DNA of 64,000 nucleotides from NCBI GenBank assembly GCA_016715795.1, contig JADJXP010000002.1:2046001-2110000 (forward strand), written 5' to 3'. This DNA comes from Chloracidobacterium sp. Its GTDB lineage: Bacteria; Acidobacteriota; Blastocatellia; Pyrinomonadales; Pyrinomonadaceae. Numbering within the stretch: the first letter of the stretch is position 1; each line of letters opens with the position of its first letter. Below are positions 6,910-16,244 of the stretch, in pieces. The position numbers and the translations under genes are program-made. The notes under the pieces were generated by a model. That model had not been told where the DNA came from, made no database searches, and worked only from the letters and a program-made list of their open reading frames with translations.

Positions 6910-7941
6910 ATGAGAGATCGGCTTTTTGCAGCCGCCGCGACCGCGGCATTGTTCCTTAATGTCGCCGTAATGGCGGGCGTTGACAACCGCAGCGGAAAGG
7001 CAAAGGCGCGTGCGGCCCGTCTTGTTGCCATATTGCCGGCATCCGATGGTGTCGCGATGATCGACACTCGGCGGCTCTTCGATACGGCGCTGCCCACTGC
7101 TCTCCTGTCAAATCAATCTTTGCTCACCAAGATCACAGAGAATATCTCTGGTATTCGCACCCGAACCGGCGTCGATCTTCGCTCATTCGACCAGATCGCG
7201 GTCGGGATGACCGTGAAGCAGGGCCTGACCAATGATCTTGATATCGATGCGGTCGCAGTGGCCAGCGGAACGGCTGATCTGAATGCGATCGTTGCGGCCG
7301 CAAGGTCCGCTGCAGCCGGTTCGATCCGCGAGGAAGCAATGAACGGGAGAACGATCCTGATCTTCCGGCCACAGGCCGCCGGTGATCCAAATGTAAAATC
7401 CGGCGACGCGATCAGAGATACACTCGCAAAGGCGCTCAGACAGGAGATCGCGATGGCCGTGATCGATCCGCAGACGATCGCTGTCGGTTCGCTCGCTCGC
7501 GTTCGCGAAACGCTTTCAGGCCACACGCATGTCGCACGGGACATCAACCGCCTCTTGCCGACAAAAGGCGCAGCCATTAACTTCGCCGTCCGCAACGGAG
7601 GGCTGCTCTCCACTTTGCTCCCCGTCGATAACGACGAACTTGGCAAGAAAGTCGGAGCGATTCAGGTCCTGTCCGGCTCGATCGACTTGGCCTCGACGGG
7701 CCTGACGATAGCGGCGACAGCTAAAACACCAACAGCCGCTGAGGCACTTTCACTAAAGGACCTCCTCGAGGTGCTCCGCGATATGGGTGGTTTGGTCTGG
7801 GGCCAGTCGAAGAACGCTGACAAGCAACTCTACAGCCGCTCGCTGAGGGCCGTGAAGCTCGGTACACGGGGGGCGGACGTCACGCTCGATGTCACCATCC
7901 CGCAAAGCGATATCGACATTTTGGCAGGCAAGCTAAAATAG
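6910..7941 (+). CDS. exported protein of unknown function
   Basis: This 343-residue protein starts with a signal peptide (MRDRLFAAAATAALFLNVAVMAG). The mature part is an alpha/beta protein with SDGVAMIDTRRLFDTALP, IAVGMTVKQGL and LSLKDLLEVLRDMGGLVWG, but I recognise no enzyme motif. The start at 6910 is chosen over upstream codons because it opens the signal peptide. It follows the glycosylase gene by four bases and converges flush with the helicase fragment at 7942. It may belong to a lineage-specific periplasmic family. No function is assigned. Confidence 0.7.
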   Translation: MRDRLFAAAATAALFLNVAVMAGVDNRSGKAKARAARLVAILPASDGVAMIDTRRLFDTALPTALLSNQSLLTKITENISGIRTRTGVDLRSFDQIAVGMTVKQGLTNDLDIDAVAVASGTADLNAIVAAARSAAAGSIREEAMNGRTILIFRPQAAGDPNVKSGDAIRDTLAKALRQEIAMAVIDPQTIAVGSLARVRETLSGHTHVARDINRLLPTKGAAINFAVRNGGLLSTLLPVDNDELGKKVGAIQVLSGSIDLASTGLTIAATAKTPTAAEALSLKDLLEVLRDMGGLVWGQSKNADKQLYSRSLRAVKLGTRGADVTLDVTIPQSDIDILAGKLK

Positions 7942-8799
7942 CTAACGCCGGCGACGTCGACCAAAATGCTGCCGCTGCTTCTCAAACCGTTCAAGGTCAC
8001 GGTTGAATTTGCCGTCCGGGCCGAGCAGTGGAAACAACTGCAGATCACCCGAGAGATACGCAGCCCGAAGCTCGACAGGACGCGGCCCGGCCTTGACCAC
8101 GCGTACCTTTGTGCCGCGGATCTCGCCTATCCAAGCCGCGAAGTCCTCCGCTCCGCCGACAGTTGCCGATAGGAGCAACAGCCGGATCCGCGGCGGTGAC
8201 AGGATGATCGCCTCTTCCCATACATGCCCGCGTTCTTCGTCGGCGAGATAGTGGGCCTCATCGAGGATGACAAAGTCGGCGTCAACTTCAAAGCCCTCGC
8301 GCAGGGCGTCGAATAGCTGATTTCGGTAGATCTCCGTCGTCCCGACGATGATAGGGGCATTCGAGTTCTCCTTGCGGTCACCGGTAAGTATGCCGACGTT
8401 CTCGGCACCGAATTCGGCCTGAAACTCGGCGTATTTCGAGTTTGTGAGAGCCTTAAGCGGCGTTGTGTACCATGCTCGTTTGCCGTCGGCGAGCAACCGG
8501 CGAATCTCCTCGCGGGCGATCCAGGTTTTGCCGCTGCCGGTCGGCGCGGTCACGAGAACGTCCTCATGTTCGATGGCCGTAAGAGCCTCTATCTGGAACG
8601 GATCGGCCTCGAACGGTCGCTCTTCGGGCACGCCGATGCCGCTCAGGAGGCGTTCGACGGCACGTAATTGTTGCGGCGTTTCTGGTTGAACGACGCTCTT
8701 TGCGGAACTTTCGCCTGCAAACGAGCGTTTATTTCTTCGTTCTTCTCTTGGCCGCGAGCTTTTGTGGCTCCGGCGTTTGTCATCATATCGGCGGCGCAT
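7942..8799 (-). pseudogene. truncated Ski2-like DEAD/DEAH helicase
   Basis: This 285-residue product holds only the first RecA domain of an SF2 helicase. It has Walker A in VTAPTGSGKTW (near residue 85), TTPLKALTNSKY (motif Ia), GTTEIYRN, DEAH in VILDEAHYLADEERG (motif II) and LLLSATVGG (motif III). Full Ski2/Mtr4-like helicases are several hundred residues longer and carry a second RecA domain with motifs IV-VI. Here the protein stops in the linker with KQRQHFGRRRRR, exactly where the convergent exported-protein gene begins. The second half is absent nearby, so a rearrangement has probably removed it. Residual ATPase activity is possible, but processive unwinding is unlikely. Confidence 0.7.
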
Positions 8800-8939
8800 T
8801 TACCGCCGATGGTATAGGTTTGAGAGGCAGAAGTCTAATCTTTCAAACCACCAGTCGTTGGTGTTAACATATCTATTTGCCTCGCAACGATTTTGCGTGG
8901 CACGGCGTCTAAATCAGACGGACGGAAGTTCATTTTTAT

Positions 8940-10334
8940 ATGTTTGAGCAGTCTTTATACGAACCTCAGCAGCCCGTGCAGCCCGAACGTGTGCCGACCC
9001 CGCCCGCAGAGGGCGATTTTCTCTACGGCTATGAGGTAAAGAACTGGGAGATCGGCCCGCGGATATACAAGATCCTCGGCATCTCGGCCGCCGCTAACCT
9101 GCTGGCCCTGCTCGTCGTTGCCCAGACATCGCTACTGACAATGAAGGGCTGCGACAGCCCGCTCGTCGGCGGCGTTTGCCAGGTCCTCGACACGGTTTAT
9201 GTCGGAGCAATGCTCTTCGGAACCGACCGCGAATACGTTGATGCAGCCTACGACAAGACAGACCTCGGTGAGGATTACGACGTAACGTTCGTTGATATGA
9301 CCGGTTCGACGCCGCCTTTGTCCTATCCTGATGGCTACTTTCAGGTCGCAAACCGTGACGAACTTGCGATGATGGCGAGCCTCGCTAATGATCCGACCCT
9401 GACCAGCGGCATCCCGGGCATTCCGGATGGTATCCCTATTACGCCGCCGTCAGTAAATGGCGGCAGCATGCTCGATACAAAGCCAAATCTTCCGCCGTCA
9501 AACCCAAATTCGGTTGAGGGCGACCTGCCTTCGGGCTTCGGAAGCAATGATCCGACAGCCGGCGGTAATATTCCGCGGCCACGCCTCAATCGTAAAAGGC
9601 CTGCGAAGACGCCGCCCGTGACGACTTCGGAAACACCAGATCCGAACCAGGTCGCTGAGGTCAAGCCATCACCGTCGCCGTCGCCTGCCACCGCACCGAC
9701 GGATGCCGTCGCCGAGGTCGAGATCAATAAACGGCCCTTCGTCGATCTGGCAAATTCGATCAATGAACTTCTGGACAAGAAGCAGGTCAGGCTCGACTCG
9801 GCGTTCGTCATAGCCGCGACCGGCAAGCTCGACAAGGAGGGCAAGCTCGACGCTAAAACGTTCCGCTATGTCCGTGCCGAAGGTGCCGACCCTAAGATGG
9901 TGGACGTGGTCAAAGAAGCCATCGAGGCGATGAACGACAGTAATTTCCTGCAATATCTGAGCCTGCTGCGAGGCAAACAGCTCACGATCCAGATACAGCA
10001 GGATGATCAGAACGTGGTCGCAATGATCCAAACCGACTTTGAGAACGATCTCAGGGCCCAGTCCGTAGCGACGGCGTTCGGCTTGCTGCTCGGTGATAAG
10101 AAAAAGGCCAAGGAACGCCCCGAGGCCGATCAGAACGATCGTGACGACCTCGTACTGTTGCAGAATGCGGCCGTGAAACCGAGCGGAAAGAGGCTTGAGA
10201 TCCTTTTCAACATCCCGAAGGCCGACCTGCAGACAATGATCCAGCGCAAGCTCGCCGAACAGAGAAACACCCCTAAACAACCTAACGGCACGTCACCCGC
10301 GCGCCCGGTTGAGAATACGGGATCGCCTGAGTAG
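8940..10334 (+). CDS. single-pass membrane protein of unknown function with periplasmic domain
   Basis: This 464-residue protein has a cytoplasmic N-terminus of about 45 residues, one membrane segment (ILGISAAANLLALLVVAQTSLL, about 45-67), a Cys-containing loop (KGCDSPLVGGVCQVLDTVY), a long Pro/Ser/Thr-rich linker (about 165-255) and a C-terminal alpha/beta domain (about 260-440). That C-terminal domain (DSAFVIAATGKLDKEGKLD onward, then NAAVKPSGKRLEILFNIPKADLQTMI) recurs in the next gene. The layout resembles an anchored periplasmic linker protein, but I recognise no known family. It leads a three-gene run with spacings of 3 and 1 nt. Confidence 0.75.
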   Translation: MFEQSLYEPQQPVQPERVPTPPAEGDFLYGYEVKNWEIGPRIYKILGISAAANLLALLVVAQTSLLTMKGCDSPLVGGVCQVLDTVYVGAMLFGTDREYVDAAYDKTDLGEDYDVTFVDMTGSTPPLSYPDGYFQVANRDELAMMASLANDPTLTSGIPGIPDGIPITPPSVNGGSMLDTKPNLPPSNPNSVEGDLPSGFGSNDPTAGGNIPRPRLNRKRPAKTPPVTTSETPDPNQVAEVKPSPSPSPATAPTDAVAEVEINKRPFVDLANSINELLDKKQVRLDSAFVIAATGKLDKEGKLDAKTFRYVRAEGADPKMVDVVKEAIEAMNDSNFLQYLSLLRGKQLTIQIQQDDQNVVAMIQTDFENDLRAQSVATAFGLLLGDKKKAKERPEADQNDRDDLVLLQNAAVKPSGKRLEILFNIPKADLQTMIQRKLAEQRNTPKQPNGTSPARPVENTGSPE

Positions 10335-10337
10335 TCG

Positions 10338-10964
10338 ATGGATCACGCTTTTCGTTTACCGTACCTCATTGTTGCTGTCATGGCATATGCCATTTCGGCG
10401 ACTGCCCAGACGGCCTCTGACTCGTCAACGACGAAGTACCAGGCAGGATCGGCCGGCATTGCGGCCAGGCGGGCATACGCTGACGGCAAGCTCGATGTGG
10501 GAGCCCCTTTCGACGTAGAGATGAAAGCTCGCCTGGGCCCCGACGGAAAGATCGACCCGGCATCCGTCACTTTCCCCCGCAGCGAAGGAAACGCCGGGAT
10601 GACAGAACTCGTCAAGGGCTATCTCGTTACTATCGATCAGAGCGGATATACGCGGCATCTGGCCGAGATAGGTGCGAGCGAGATAGTCGTCCGCACGCGT
10701 CAGGACGATTCGCTTTTCAATGCGACGCTCACCTCAGAGATGTCAAATGTCCTGCGGGCGATCACCGTCAAGACGATGGCATCTGCAATGATCGCGCTCC
10801 TTAGAGCACAAAAGTCCGGTGAGAACGCCTCAGAGGCGGATCGTCGTGACCTGACGCTGCTCAACGGCACCACCGCAAGCAGTAGCGGGCGTTCGCTTAT
10901 CATCGCCCTCGAATTGCCAAAAGCGACGTTTCGTGAAATGGTTGAAAAGGAATTGAAGAAATAG
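10338..10964 (+). CDS. exported paralogue of the preceding periplasmic domain
   Basis: This 208-residue protein has a signal peptide (LIVAVMAYAISATAQ). Its mature part aligns with the C-terminal domain of the gene before it: GKIDPASVTFPRSEGN against GKLDAKTFRYVRAEGA, LLRAQKSGENASEADRRDLTLL against LLGDKKKAKERPEADQNDRDDL, and SGRSLIIALELPKATFREMVEKEL against SGKRLEILFNIPKADLQTMIQRKL. The two genes are therefore duplicated versions of one domain, one tethered and one free. It starts 3 nt after the previous stop and is surely in the same operon. The function is unknown. Confidence 0.75.
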   Translation: MDHAFRLPYLIVAVMAYAISATAQTASDSSTTKYQAGSAGIAARRAYADGKLDVGAPFDVEMKARLGPDGKIDPASVTFPRSEGNAGMTELVKGYLVTIDQSGYTRHLAEIGASEIVVRTRQDDSLFNATLTSEMSNVLRAITVKTMASAMIALLRAQKSGENASEADRRDLTLLNGTTASSSGRSLIIALELPKATFREMVEKELKK

Positions 10965-10965
10965 C

Positions 10966-11706
10966 TTGAGCCGTAAGAACCACAACTCGATCCTTTTTCT
11001 GACAACGGTCGGCGTCTATCTAGGCCTCGTCCTGGTCGGCGCCACGCCGCAGGTTTTGGCCCAAGCGGCAACGGCGAAGCAGTTCAATGTTAAGGATGAG
11101 ATCGAGAAGGCGGACAACCTCGACGATAATCCTAATCTGAATTCCTCGGCCGAGGCTCTCGAAAACTACTTTTTTCACGTCGAAGAGTTCTTGGAGCGCT
11201 TGCACGAATTCGCCCCGTCGGTTGAACCAACCACTGGGAGTCCATACATCGAGGTTGCCCAAAGTTCGGCGGTGCCGTGTGTTGCAGGCGGCCGCACTGG
11301 CGTTGGGTTCGCCGAGAAGCTGGTTGCACCTGAGATTTTATGGGACTCAGTTATACGTTTCTCGAACCGCCTACTCTCAGGGGGTACAAGTCTCGGTGAC
11401 TGCCTGCCGAGTTTCTTTCACGACGGCCGCCCAGGTACCATCACCCATAGCCGGGTCTTGTTCGATGACGGTCAACTCGTTATCGAACTTAATGTTCGAA
11501 AAGCATCATGGGTCCGTGCCCAAGCTCTGTTGCGAGACCTTGAATCAGCACTAAGCAAACATGATTCGTCGGATACCAGCAAGGTCCGGCTTCTATTGCT
11601 GAAGCATTCCAACTTTCGCTCGGGCGCGGGTAACGATGCGGTTTTTATCCACACCGCCCTTCCCCGCGGCTCGCTAGATACGCTGCTTGCGTCAAACGCA
11701 CAGTAG
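10966..11706 (+). CDS. exported protein, divergent third member of the same operon
   Basis: This 246-residue protein starts with TTG one base after the previous stop and has a signal peptide (SILFLTTVGVYLGLVLVGATPQVLAQ). Its last 40 residues (KVRLLLLKHSNFRSGAGNDA followed by VFIHTALPRGSLDTLLASN) follow the same pattern as the ends of the two preceding proteins: a short helix, an SG loop, a strand and a final helix. The middle contains two Cys residues (AVPCVAGG and LGDCLPSF) that could form a disulfide. It is likely a diverged third copy of the family. I recognise no function. Confidence 0.7.
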   Translation: MSRKNHNSILFLTTVGVYLGLVLVGATPQVLAQAATAKQFNVKDEIEKADNLDDNPNLNSSAEALENYFFHVEEFLERLHEFAPSVEPTTGSPYIEVAQSSAVPCVAGGRTGVGFAEKLVAPEILWDSVIRFSNRLLSGGTSLGDCLPSFFHDGRPGTITHSRVLFDDGQLVIELNVRKASWVRAQALLRDLESALSKHDSSDTSKVRLLLLKHSNFRSGAGNDAVFIHTALPRGSLDTLLASNAQ

Positions 11707-11752
11707 CGGCGAGCATCACGAATTTCAACTCGCCATTCCAGAAAACAGGTCA

Positions 11753-11788
11753 CCGTGTCAGTAGCCCGCACGTAAGTAAGGGCTCAAC
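11753..11788 (+). repeat. left 36-bp inverted repeat of the RAYT unit
   Basis: This 36-nt sequence is repeated perfectly in inverted orientation at 12355-12390. Each copy contains an internal hairpin with arms AGCCC and GGGCT around a 12-nt loop (GCACGTAAGTAA). Together the two copies bracket the transposase gene, the classical REP-RAYT-REP arrangement. Confidence 0.92.
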
Positions 11789-11809
11789 GCAGTTCATAGT
11801 CATCGTCAA

Positions 11810-12337
11810 ATGAAACGAGACTACATAGAATTCCAGGACCGCTCGCTGGCGAAGGCGTATCTGATAACCTTTCGTTGCTACGGCACATGGCTCCACGGCG
11901 ACGAACGTGGTTCGGTCGATCGGCGACATTACAATCGTTTCGGGACAGCGAAGATAGCTCCTAGCTCCGAGATGGTCGAGCGAAAGAAAAACATGCTAAC
12001 CCACGACGCGTTCATCCTCGGAACACGCGAAAGAGGTATCGTAGAAGCAGCGATCAGAGAGGTCTGTCAGGTGCGTGGTTATGGCTTGTACGGAATTCAT
12101 GTGAGAACGAACCACGCTCACACCGTTGTCAGTAATTCGGCAAAGCCTGAGAGGATCATGGATAGCTTTAAGGCGTATTCGACAAAAGCGTTGCGTGCGG
12201 CTGGTATGCTTGGCACAGGTCAGAAGGCTTGGAGCCGGCATGGGAGCACTCGGTATTTATGGACTGAGGAGCACATTTCTCAGGCTGTCGAGTATGTTGT
12301 GAGCGGGCAGGGTGGTGAGCTGCCGAGGTTTGATTGA
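11810..12337 (+). mobile_element. REP-associated tyrosine transposase (RAYT) bracketed by inverted repeats
   Basis: This 175-residue protein is a Y1-type transposase. The HUH motif is HAH in VRTNHAHTVVS near residue 102, and the probable nucleophilic Tyr is in AVEYVVSGQGGE near the end. The start AYLITFRCYGTWLHGDERGSVDR belongs to a different RAYT subgroup from the other two in this window. The gene sits between perfect 36-bp inverted repeats (11753-11788 and 12355-12390), with no other gene inside the unit. Enzymes of this kind recognise REP hairpins and cut single-stranded DNA. The unit lies directly between the three-gene envelope operon and secA, and the right repeat ends 38 nt before the secA start. 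Confidence 0.9.
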
Positions 12338-12354
12338 CGTTGAGTTTTGGGGGA

Positions 12355-12390
12355 GTTGAGCCCTTACTTACGTGCGGGCTACTGACACGG
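12355..12390 (-). repeat. right 36-bp inverted repeat of the RAYT unit
   Basis: This is the perfect inverted copy of 11753-11788. It lies in the region that should hold the secA leader, so its hairpin is probably in or next to the secA transcript. Confidence 0.92.
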
Positions 12391-12428
12391 AGCCACAGAT
12401 ACGTAAAGAGAATTTAGAGAGATATACA

Positions 12429-15236
12429 ATGGCAACGAACAAGTTTGCAGATAAGTTAGTCAAGAAGATATTCGGCTCATCGAGCGATGTCTTTCTCAAA
12501 AATGTAAAGTCAACGGTCGCTGAGATCAACGCGTTCGAGCCGCGAATGCAGGCGATGAGCGACGACGAGCTAAAGGCGCAGACGCCGAAGTTCAAAGAGA
12601 ACATCAAACAGCATCTCGACGGCATTGACGACAAGGACGAACGCCGAAAGGCCGAGCAGAGTATCCTGAGCGAGATACTGCCCGAAGCATTCGCTACGAT
12701 ACGCGAGGCGTCGAAGCGCGTCACCGGAATGCGCCATTTTGACGTGCAGCTGATCGGCGGTATCGCCTTGCATCAGGGCCGCATCGCCGAGATGCGCACG
12801 GGTGAAGGCAAGACGCTGGTCGCGACGCTTCCCTCTTACCTCAACGGCCTCACCGGCCGGGGCGTTCACGTCGTGACGGTCAATGATTACCTCGCATCGC
12901 GCGACGCCGAGTGGATGGGCCGCATTCACAAATTCCTCGGCCTCAAGGTCGGCTGCATCCAGAACGACATGGACGACGTCGCCCGCAAGGACGCCTACGC
13001 ATGCGACATCACGTACGGGACGAATAACGAATTCGGCTTCGATTATCTGCGTGACAATATGAAGTTCGACGTCGAATCGCTCGTCCAGCCGGACCATTAC
13101 TTCGCCATCATCGATGAGGTCGATTCGATCCTGATCGACGAAGCTCGAACGCCGCTCATCATCTCGGGCGCGTCGGACGAGGCGACCGACAAATACTACA
13201 CCGCCAACCAGATCATCCCGCAGCTCGAGAAGGGCACTAAGGACGAGGAGACAAAGGTGACGACCGGCGATTATCTCGTCGATGAAAAGAATCACTCGGC
13301 GGTACTCACCGAGCAGGGCGTCACGCGGGCAGAGAAACTTCTCGGCGTCTCAAACCTCTACGACCCGTCAAACATGGACATGCTCCATTGCGTCGAGTCG
13401 GCCTTGAAGGCACACACGCTCTACAAGCTCGATCATCATTACGTCGTGCAGGAAGGTGAGGTAATTATCGTTGACGATTTTACCGGCCGTCTGATGCACG
13501 GCCGCCGTTGGTCTGACGGACTGCACCAGGCTGTGGAGGCGAAAGAAGGTGTCCAGATCGAGCGAGAGAATCAGACGCTCGCGACCATTACGCTGCAGAA
13601 TTACTTCCGCATGTACGAAAAGCTCGGCGGCATGACCGGAACGGCCGAGACCGAGGCTGAGGAATTCAATACGGTTTACGGCCTCGACGTGGTTCAGATC
13701 CCGACAAACATGCCGATGGTCCGCGTGGATTCGTCAGATATGATCTACCGCACGCTGCCCGAAAAATGGGACGCCGTTTGTGAAGAGATCAAGGAGCTTC
13801 ATGAAAAAGGCCAGCCGGTCCTGGTCGGCACTGTGTCGGTCGAGAACTCTGAACTCGTCGCCGCCAAGCTCAAGGCCATGGGCGTGCCTCACAACGTCCT
13901 CAACGCCAAATATCACGAGCGCGAGGCTGAGATCATCGCCCAGGCGGGCCGAAAAGGTGCCGTCACGATCGCGACCAACATGGCCGGCCGCGGAACGGAC
14001 ATCCTGCTCGGCGGCAATCCGGAATCGCTCGCCCGCGACTATCTAAAGCGTCAGGAGATAAATCCTGATGAGGCGACCGAGGAGCAGTTTGAGGAGGAGC
14101 TAAAGAAGGCAAAAGCCGTCGTCAAAGAAGAGGCAAAAGAGGTGATCGCCGCGGGCGGCCTGCACATTCTGGGCACCGAACGCCACGAATCGCGGCGTAT
14201 CGACAATCAGCTTCGCGGACGCGCCGGCCGTCAGGGCGATCCGGGAAGTTCGCGATTCGTGCTGTCATTGGAAGACGATCTGATGCGCATCTTCGCAGGC
14301 GACAAGGTCCGCTCGATGATGGAATGGCTCGGCATGGAGAATGGCGTCGCCATCGAATCAAAAACGGTCTCGCGTCAGATCGAGCGCGCCCAGCGTGCGG
14401 TCGAGGCGCGTAACTTTGAGACACGCAAACACGTCCTCAAATACGATGATGTGATGAACCGCCAGCGCGAGACCATCTACGGCCTGCGTCGGCAGCTGAT
14501 GTTCGAACCGGAACACCGTGAGTATCTGCTCGGCGAGAGCGGCGTCGCAAAAGACCTGCTCCACGACCTGACCGCGAGTTTCCTCCGACTCGACACGGGC
14601 GTCGATAATTGGGAGATCGATACATACGCAGCCGAGATCGAAAGCATCTACTCGATCGATCCTGCAAAAGATGCCAATGTTGATTTCAGTATCGATGGCC
14701 CTGACACTGTAGAAGAAAAAGTCTGGCAAAAAGCGATCAAGAGCTACGAAGAAAAAGAGAAGCTCGCCGGAACGGAATCACTGCGCGCCTACGAGCGATA
14801 CATCATGCTCAACATCATCGACAGCCAGTGGAAAGACCACCTGCTGTCGATCGACCACGTCAAACAGGGCATCGGCCTCGTTGGCTATGGGCAAAAAGAC
14901 CCGCTCGTGGAATACAAGAAGCAATCGTTCGATATGTTCCAGGACATGCTCGACCGCATCGACACGAACACGACAAAGGCTCTCTTTAACCTCGAGGTCG
15001 TCTCACAGGACGATCGCGAGGAACGCGAGCGGCTCGAACGATTGGAGATGCAGCGTGCCCGCCGACAGGCCGCCGGCATGGCATTCACCGGCGCAATGGC
15101 AACAGCCGACGCCGCAGGTGCCGAGGCCGCCAGACACACGCCCTTTGTCCGCGACACGCCAAAAATGAAACCCAACGAACCATGCTACTGCGGCAGCGGG
15201 AAGAAATTCAAGAAATGCCACGGCGCAGGTGGTTGA
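12429..15236 (+). CDS. secA: protein translocase ATPase SecA
   Basis: This 935-residue protein is the SecA motor that pushes preproteins through SecYEG at the inner membrane. Walker A is in MRTGEGKTLVATLP (near residue 120), Walker B in FAIIDEVDSILIDEARTPLIISG, and the second nucleotide-binding fold has TNMAGRGTDILLGGNP and GRAGRQGDPGSSRF. The C-terminus carries the zinc and SecB-binding motif NEPCYCGSGKKFKKCHG. ATG at 12429 is preferred because an AGAGAG sequence lies about 8 nt upstream. The earlier ATG at 12372 falls inside the REP hairpin and adds residues foreign to SecA. The gene ends at a strong hairpin terminator. Confidence 0.97.
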   Translation: MATNKFADKLVKKIFGSSSDVFLKNVKSTVAEINAFEPRMQAMSDDELKAQTPKFKENIKQHLDGIDDKDERRKAEQSILSEILPEAFATIREASKRVTGMRHFDVQLIGGIALHQGRIAEMRTGEGKTLVATLPSYLNGLTGRGVHVVTVNDYLASRDAEWMGRIHKFLGLKVGCIQNDMDDVARKDAYACDITYGTNNEFGFDYLRDNMKFDVESLVQPDHYFAIIDEVDSILIDEARTPLIISGASDEATDKYYTANQIIPQLEKGTKDEETKVTTGDYLVDEKNHSAVLTEQGVTRAEKLLGVSNLYDPSNMDMLHCVESALKAHTLYKLDHHYVVQEGEVIIVDDFTGRLMHGRRWSDGLHQAVEAKEGVQIERENQTLATITLQNYFRMYEKLGGMTGTAETEAEEFNTVYGLDVVQIPTNMPMVRVDSSDMIYRTLPEKWDAVCEEIKELHEKGQPVLVGTVSVENSELVAAKLKAMGVPHNVLNAKYHEREAEIIAQAGRKGAVTIATNMAGRGTDILLGGNPESLARDYLKRQEINPDEATEEQFEEELKKAKAVVKEEAKEVIAAGGLHILGTERHESRRIDNQLRGRAGRQGDPGSSRFVLSLEDDLMRIFAGDKVRSMMEWLGMENGVAIESKTVSRQIERAQRAVEARNFETRKHVLKYDDVMNRQRETIYGLRRQLMFEPEHREYLLGESGVAKDLLHDLTASFLRLDTGVDNWEIDTYAAEIESIYSIDPAKDANVDFSIDGPDTVEEKVWQKAIKSYEEKEKLAGTESLRAYERYIMLNIIDSQWKDHLLSIDHVKQGIGLVGYGQKDPLVEYKKQSFDMFQDMLDRIDTNTTKALFNLEVVSQDDREERERLERLEMQRARRQAAGMAFTGAMATADAAGAEAARHTPFVRDTPKMKPNEPCYCGSGKKFKKCHGAGG

Positions 15237-15241
15237 TCACA

Positions 15242-15271
15242 AAAAAGGCGGCTCACAAGCCGCCTCATTTT
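15242..15271. terminator. bidirectional intrinsic terminator between secA and the NTF2-like gene
   Basis: GGCGGCT (15247-15253) pairs with AGCCGCC (15258-15264) around a CACA loop. It is flanked by TCATTTT on the secA side and by a run of A residues that reads as T on the other strand. It can stop both convergent transcripts. Confidence 0.88.
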
Positions 15272-15289
15272 CTTAGCGTGTCGCCTAAG

Positions 15290-16111
15290 CTATTTCATGA
15301 TCGTCCCCTGTGACGACCATGCGACCCAATGGCCGTCGCGTTTGACCCAAATATCGGTGTAGCGGATCTTGGTATCAAATGCCTTGCCGTCACTACCTTT
15401 TCCTCTGAGGTGGAAAATGCCTGTTACGCGGGCCGTCCTTCCTTCCAGGCTAATGTCCATATCCTGCGTTTCGACAAGGTCGTATGTGCTCTTGTCGTTT
15501 ACTATCTCTCCGATGGCGGCATCCTTGCCGGTCACGGCGCCCGTATCGCTTCCGATATTGCTAAAGTCGGCGGCAAAGTTCTTCTTGAACCACTCGCCGT
15601 CCTTCTTCCAGAACGCGGTATTCCAATCCTGTTCGAGATACCAAATGATGGCATACTCATCGAGGTCGTTCCCGGCATTGCTTACTACTTGCCATTTCCC
15701 GCTGCGTTTCTCCAGCACGTGAACGCTTCGTGAATAATATGTCTCAGGCTTGCCGCCTTCGCCCATCGGCGTCCATACGGTGTTCCGATGCGTGACCGTC
15801 GCAGTGTTTGGCGTGCAGCTGATGATGTAATTGTCATAAGTCGTCCTATCGGCGCCCGCGGGATTGGCCTTGTTCCGCTCGAACGCCCGCATCGCATTGT
15901 CAATAGCAACGGTTTTGCTCACCATTCCGGGGAGGCCGACATAATCGTCAGCATAAAATGCCATAAGGGCGGCCCGGTCCCCCTTCTGCCCCGCTTCGCT
16001 CCAGGCATGGTCAAGCGCCTCGAGCGCCTTCTTATCAGCATCGCTGCATTGAGCGACCGCCGCGAACGCGGACACAAGTATCACGATCGAGATCGATATT
16101 ATCTTCTTCAT
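15290..16111 (-). CDS. exported protein with two SnoaL/DUF4440-like (NTF2-fold) domains
   Basis: This 273-residue protein has a signal peptide (MKKIISISIVILVSAFAAVAQ). Two NTF2-like units follow. The first, about 25-145, has LDHAWSEAGQKGDRAALMAFYADDYVG and ends in a strand carrying SGKWQVVSNAG. The second, about 150-273, has LEQDWNTAFWKKDGEWFKKNFAADFSN and ends WVKRDGHWVAWSSQGT. DUF4440 proteins have varied or unknown roles, and several relatives bind small molecules. A tandem exported arrangement suggests a periplasmic binding or scavenging role, which is inference. It converges on secA across a shared terminator. Confidence 0.82.
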   Translation of the reverse strand: MKKIISISIVILVSAFAAVAQCSDADKKALEALDHAWSEAGQKGDRAALMAFYADDYVGLPGMVSKTVAIDNAMRAFERNKANPAGADRTTYDNYIISCTPNTATVTHRNTVWTPMGEGGKPETYYSRSVHVLEKRSGKWQVVSNAGNDLDEYAIIWYLEQDWNTAFWKKDGEWFKKNFAADFSNIGSDTGAVTGKDAAIGEIVNDKSTYDLVETQDMDISLEGRTARVTGIFHLRGKGSDGKAFDTKIRYTDIWVKRDGHWVAWSSQGTIMK

Positions 16112-16244
16112 TGTTCCCCCTAGCGATGCAAGACGAGAAAATACAGTCTACTGGCGGCATCGGCGCCAGCGGACTTCCCGAGATAAAGTTAATGAGCTGT
16201 TCAGCCTACTTTATACGCCCGCGGAGGCGTCGGCGTCAAGCCTC

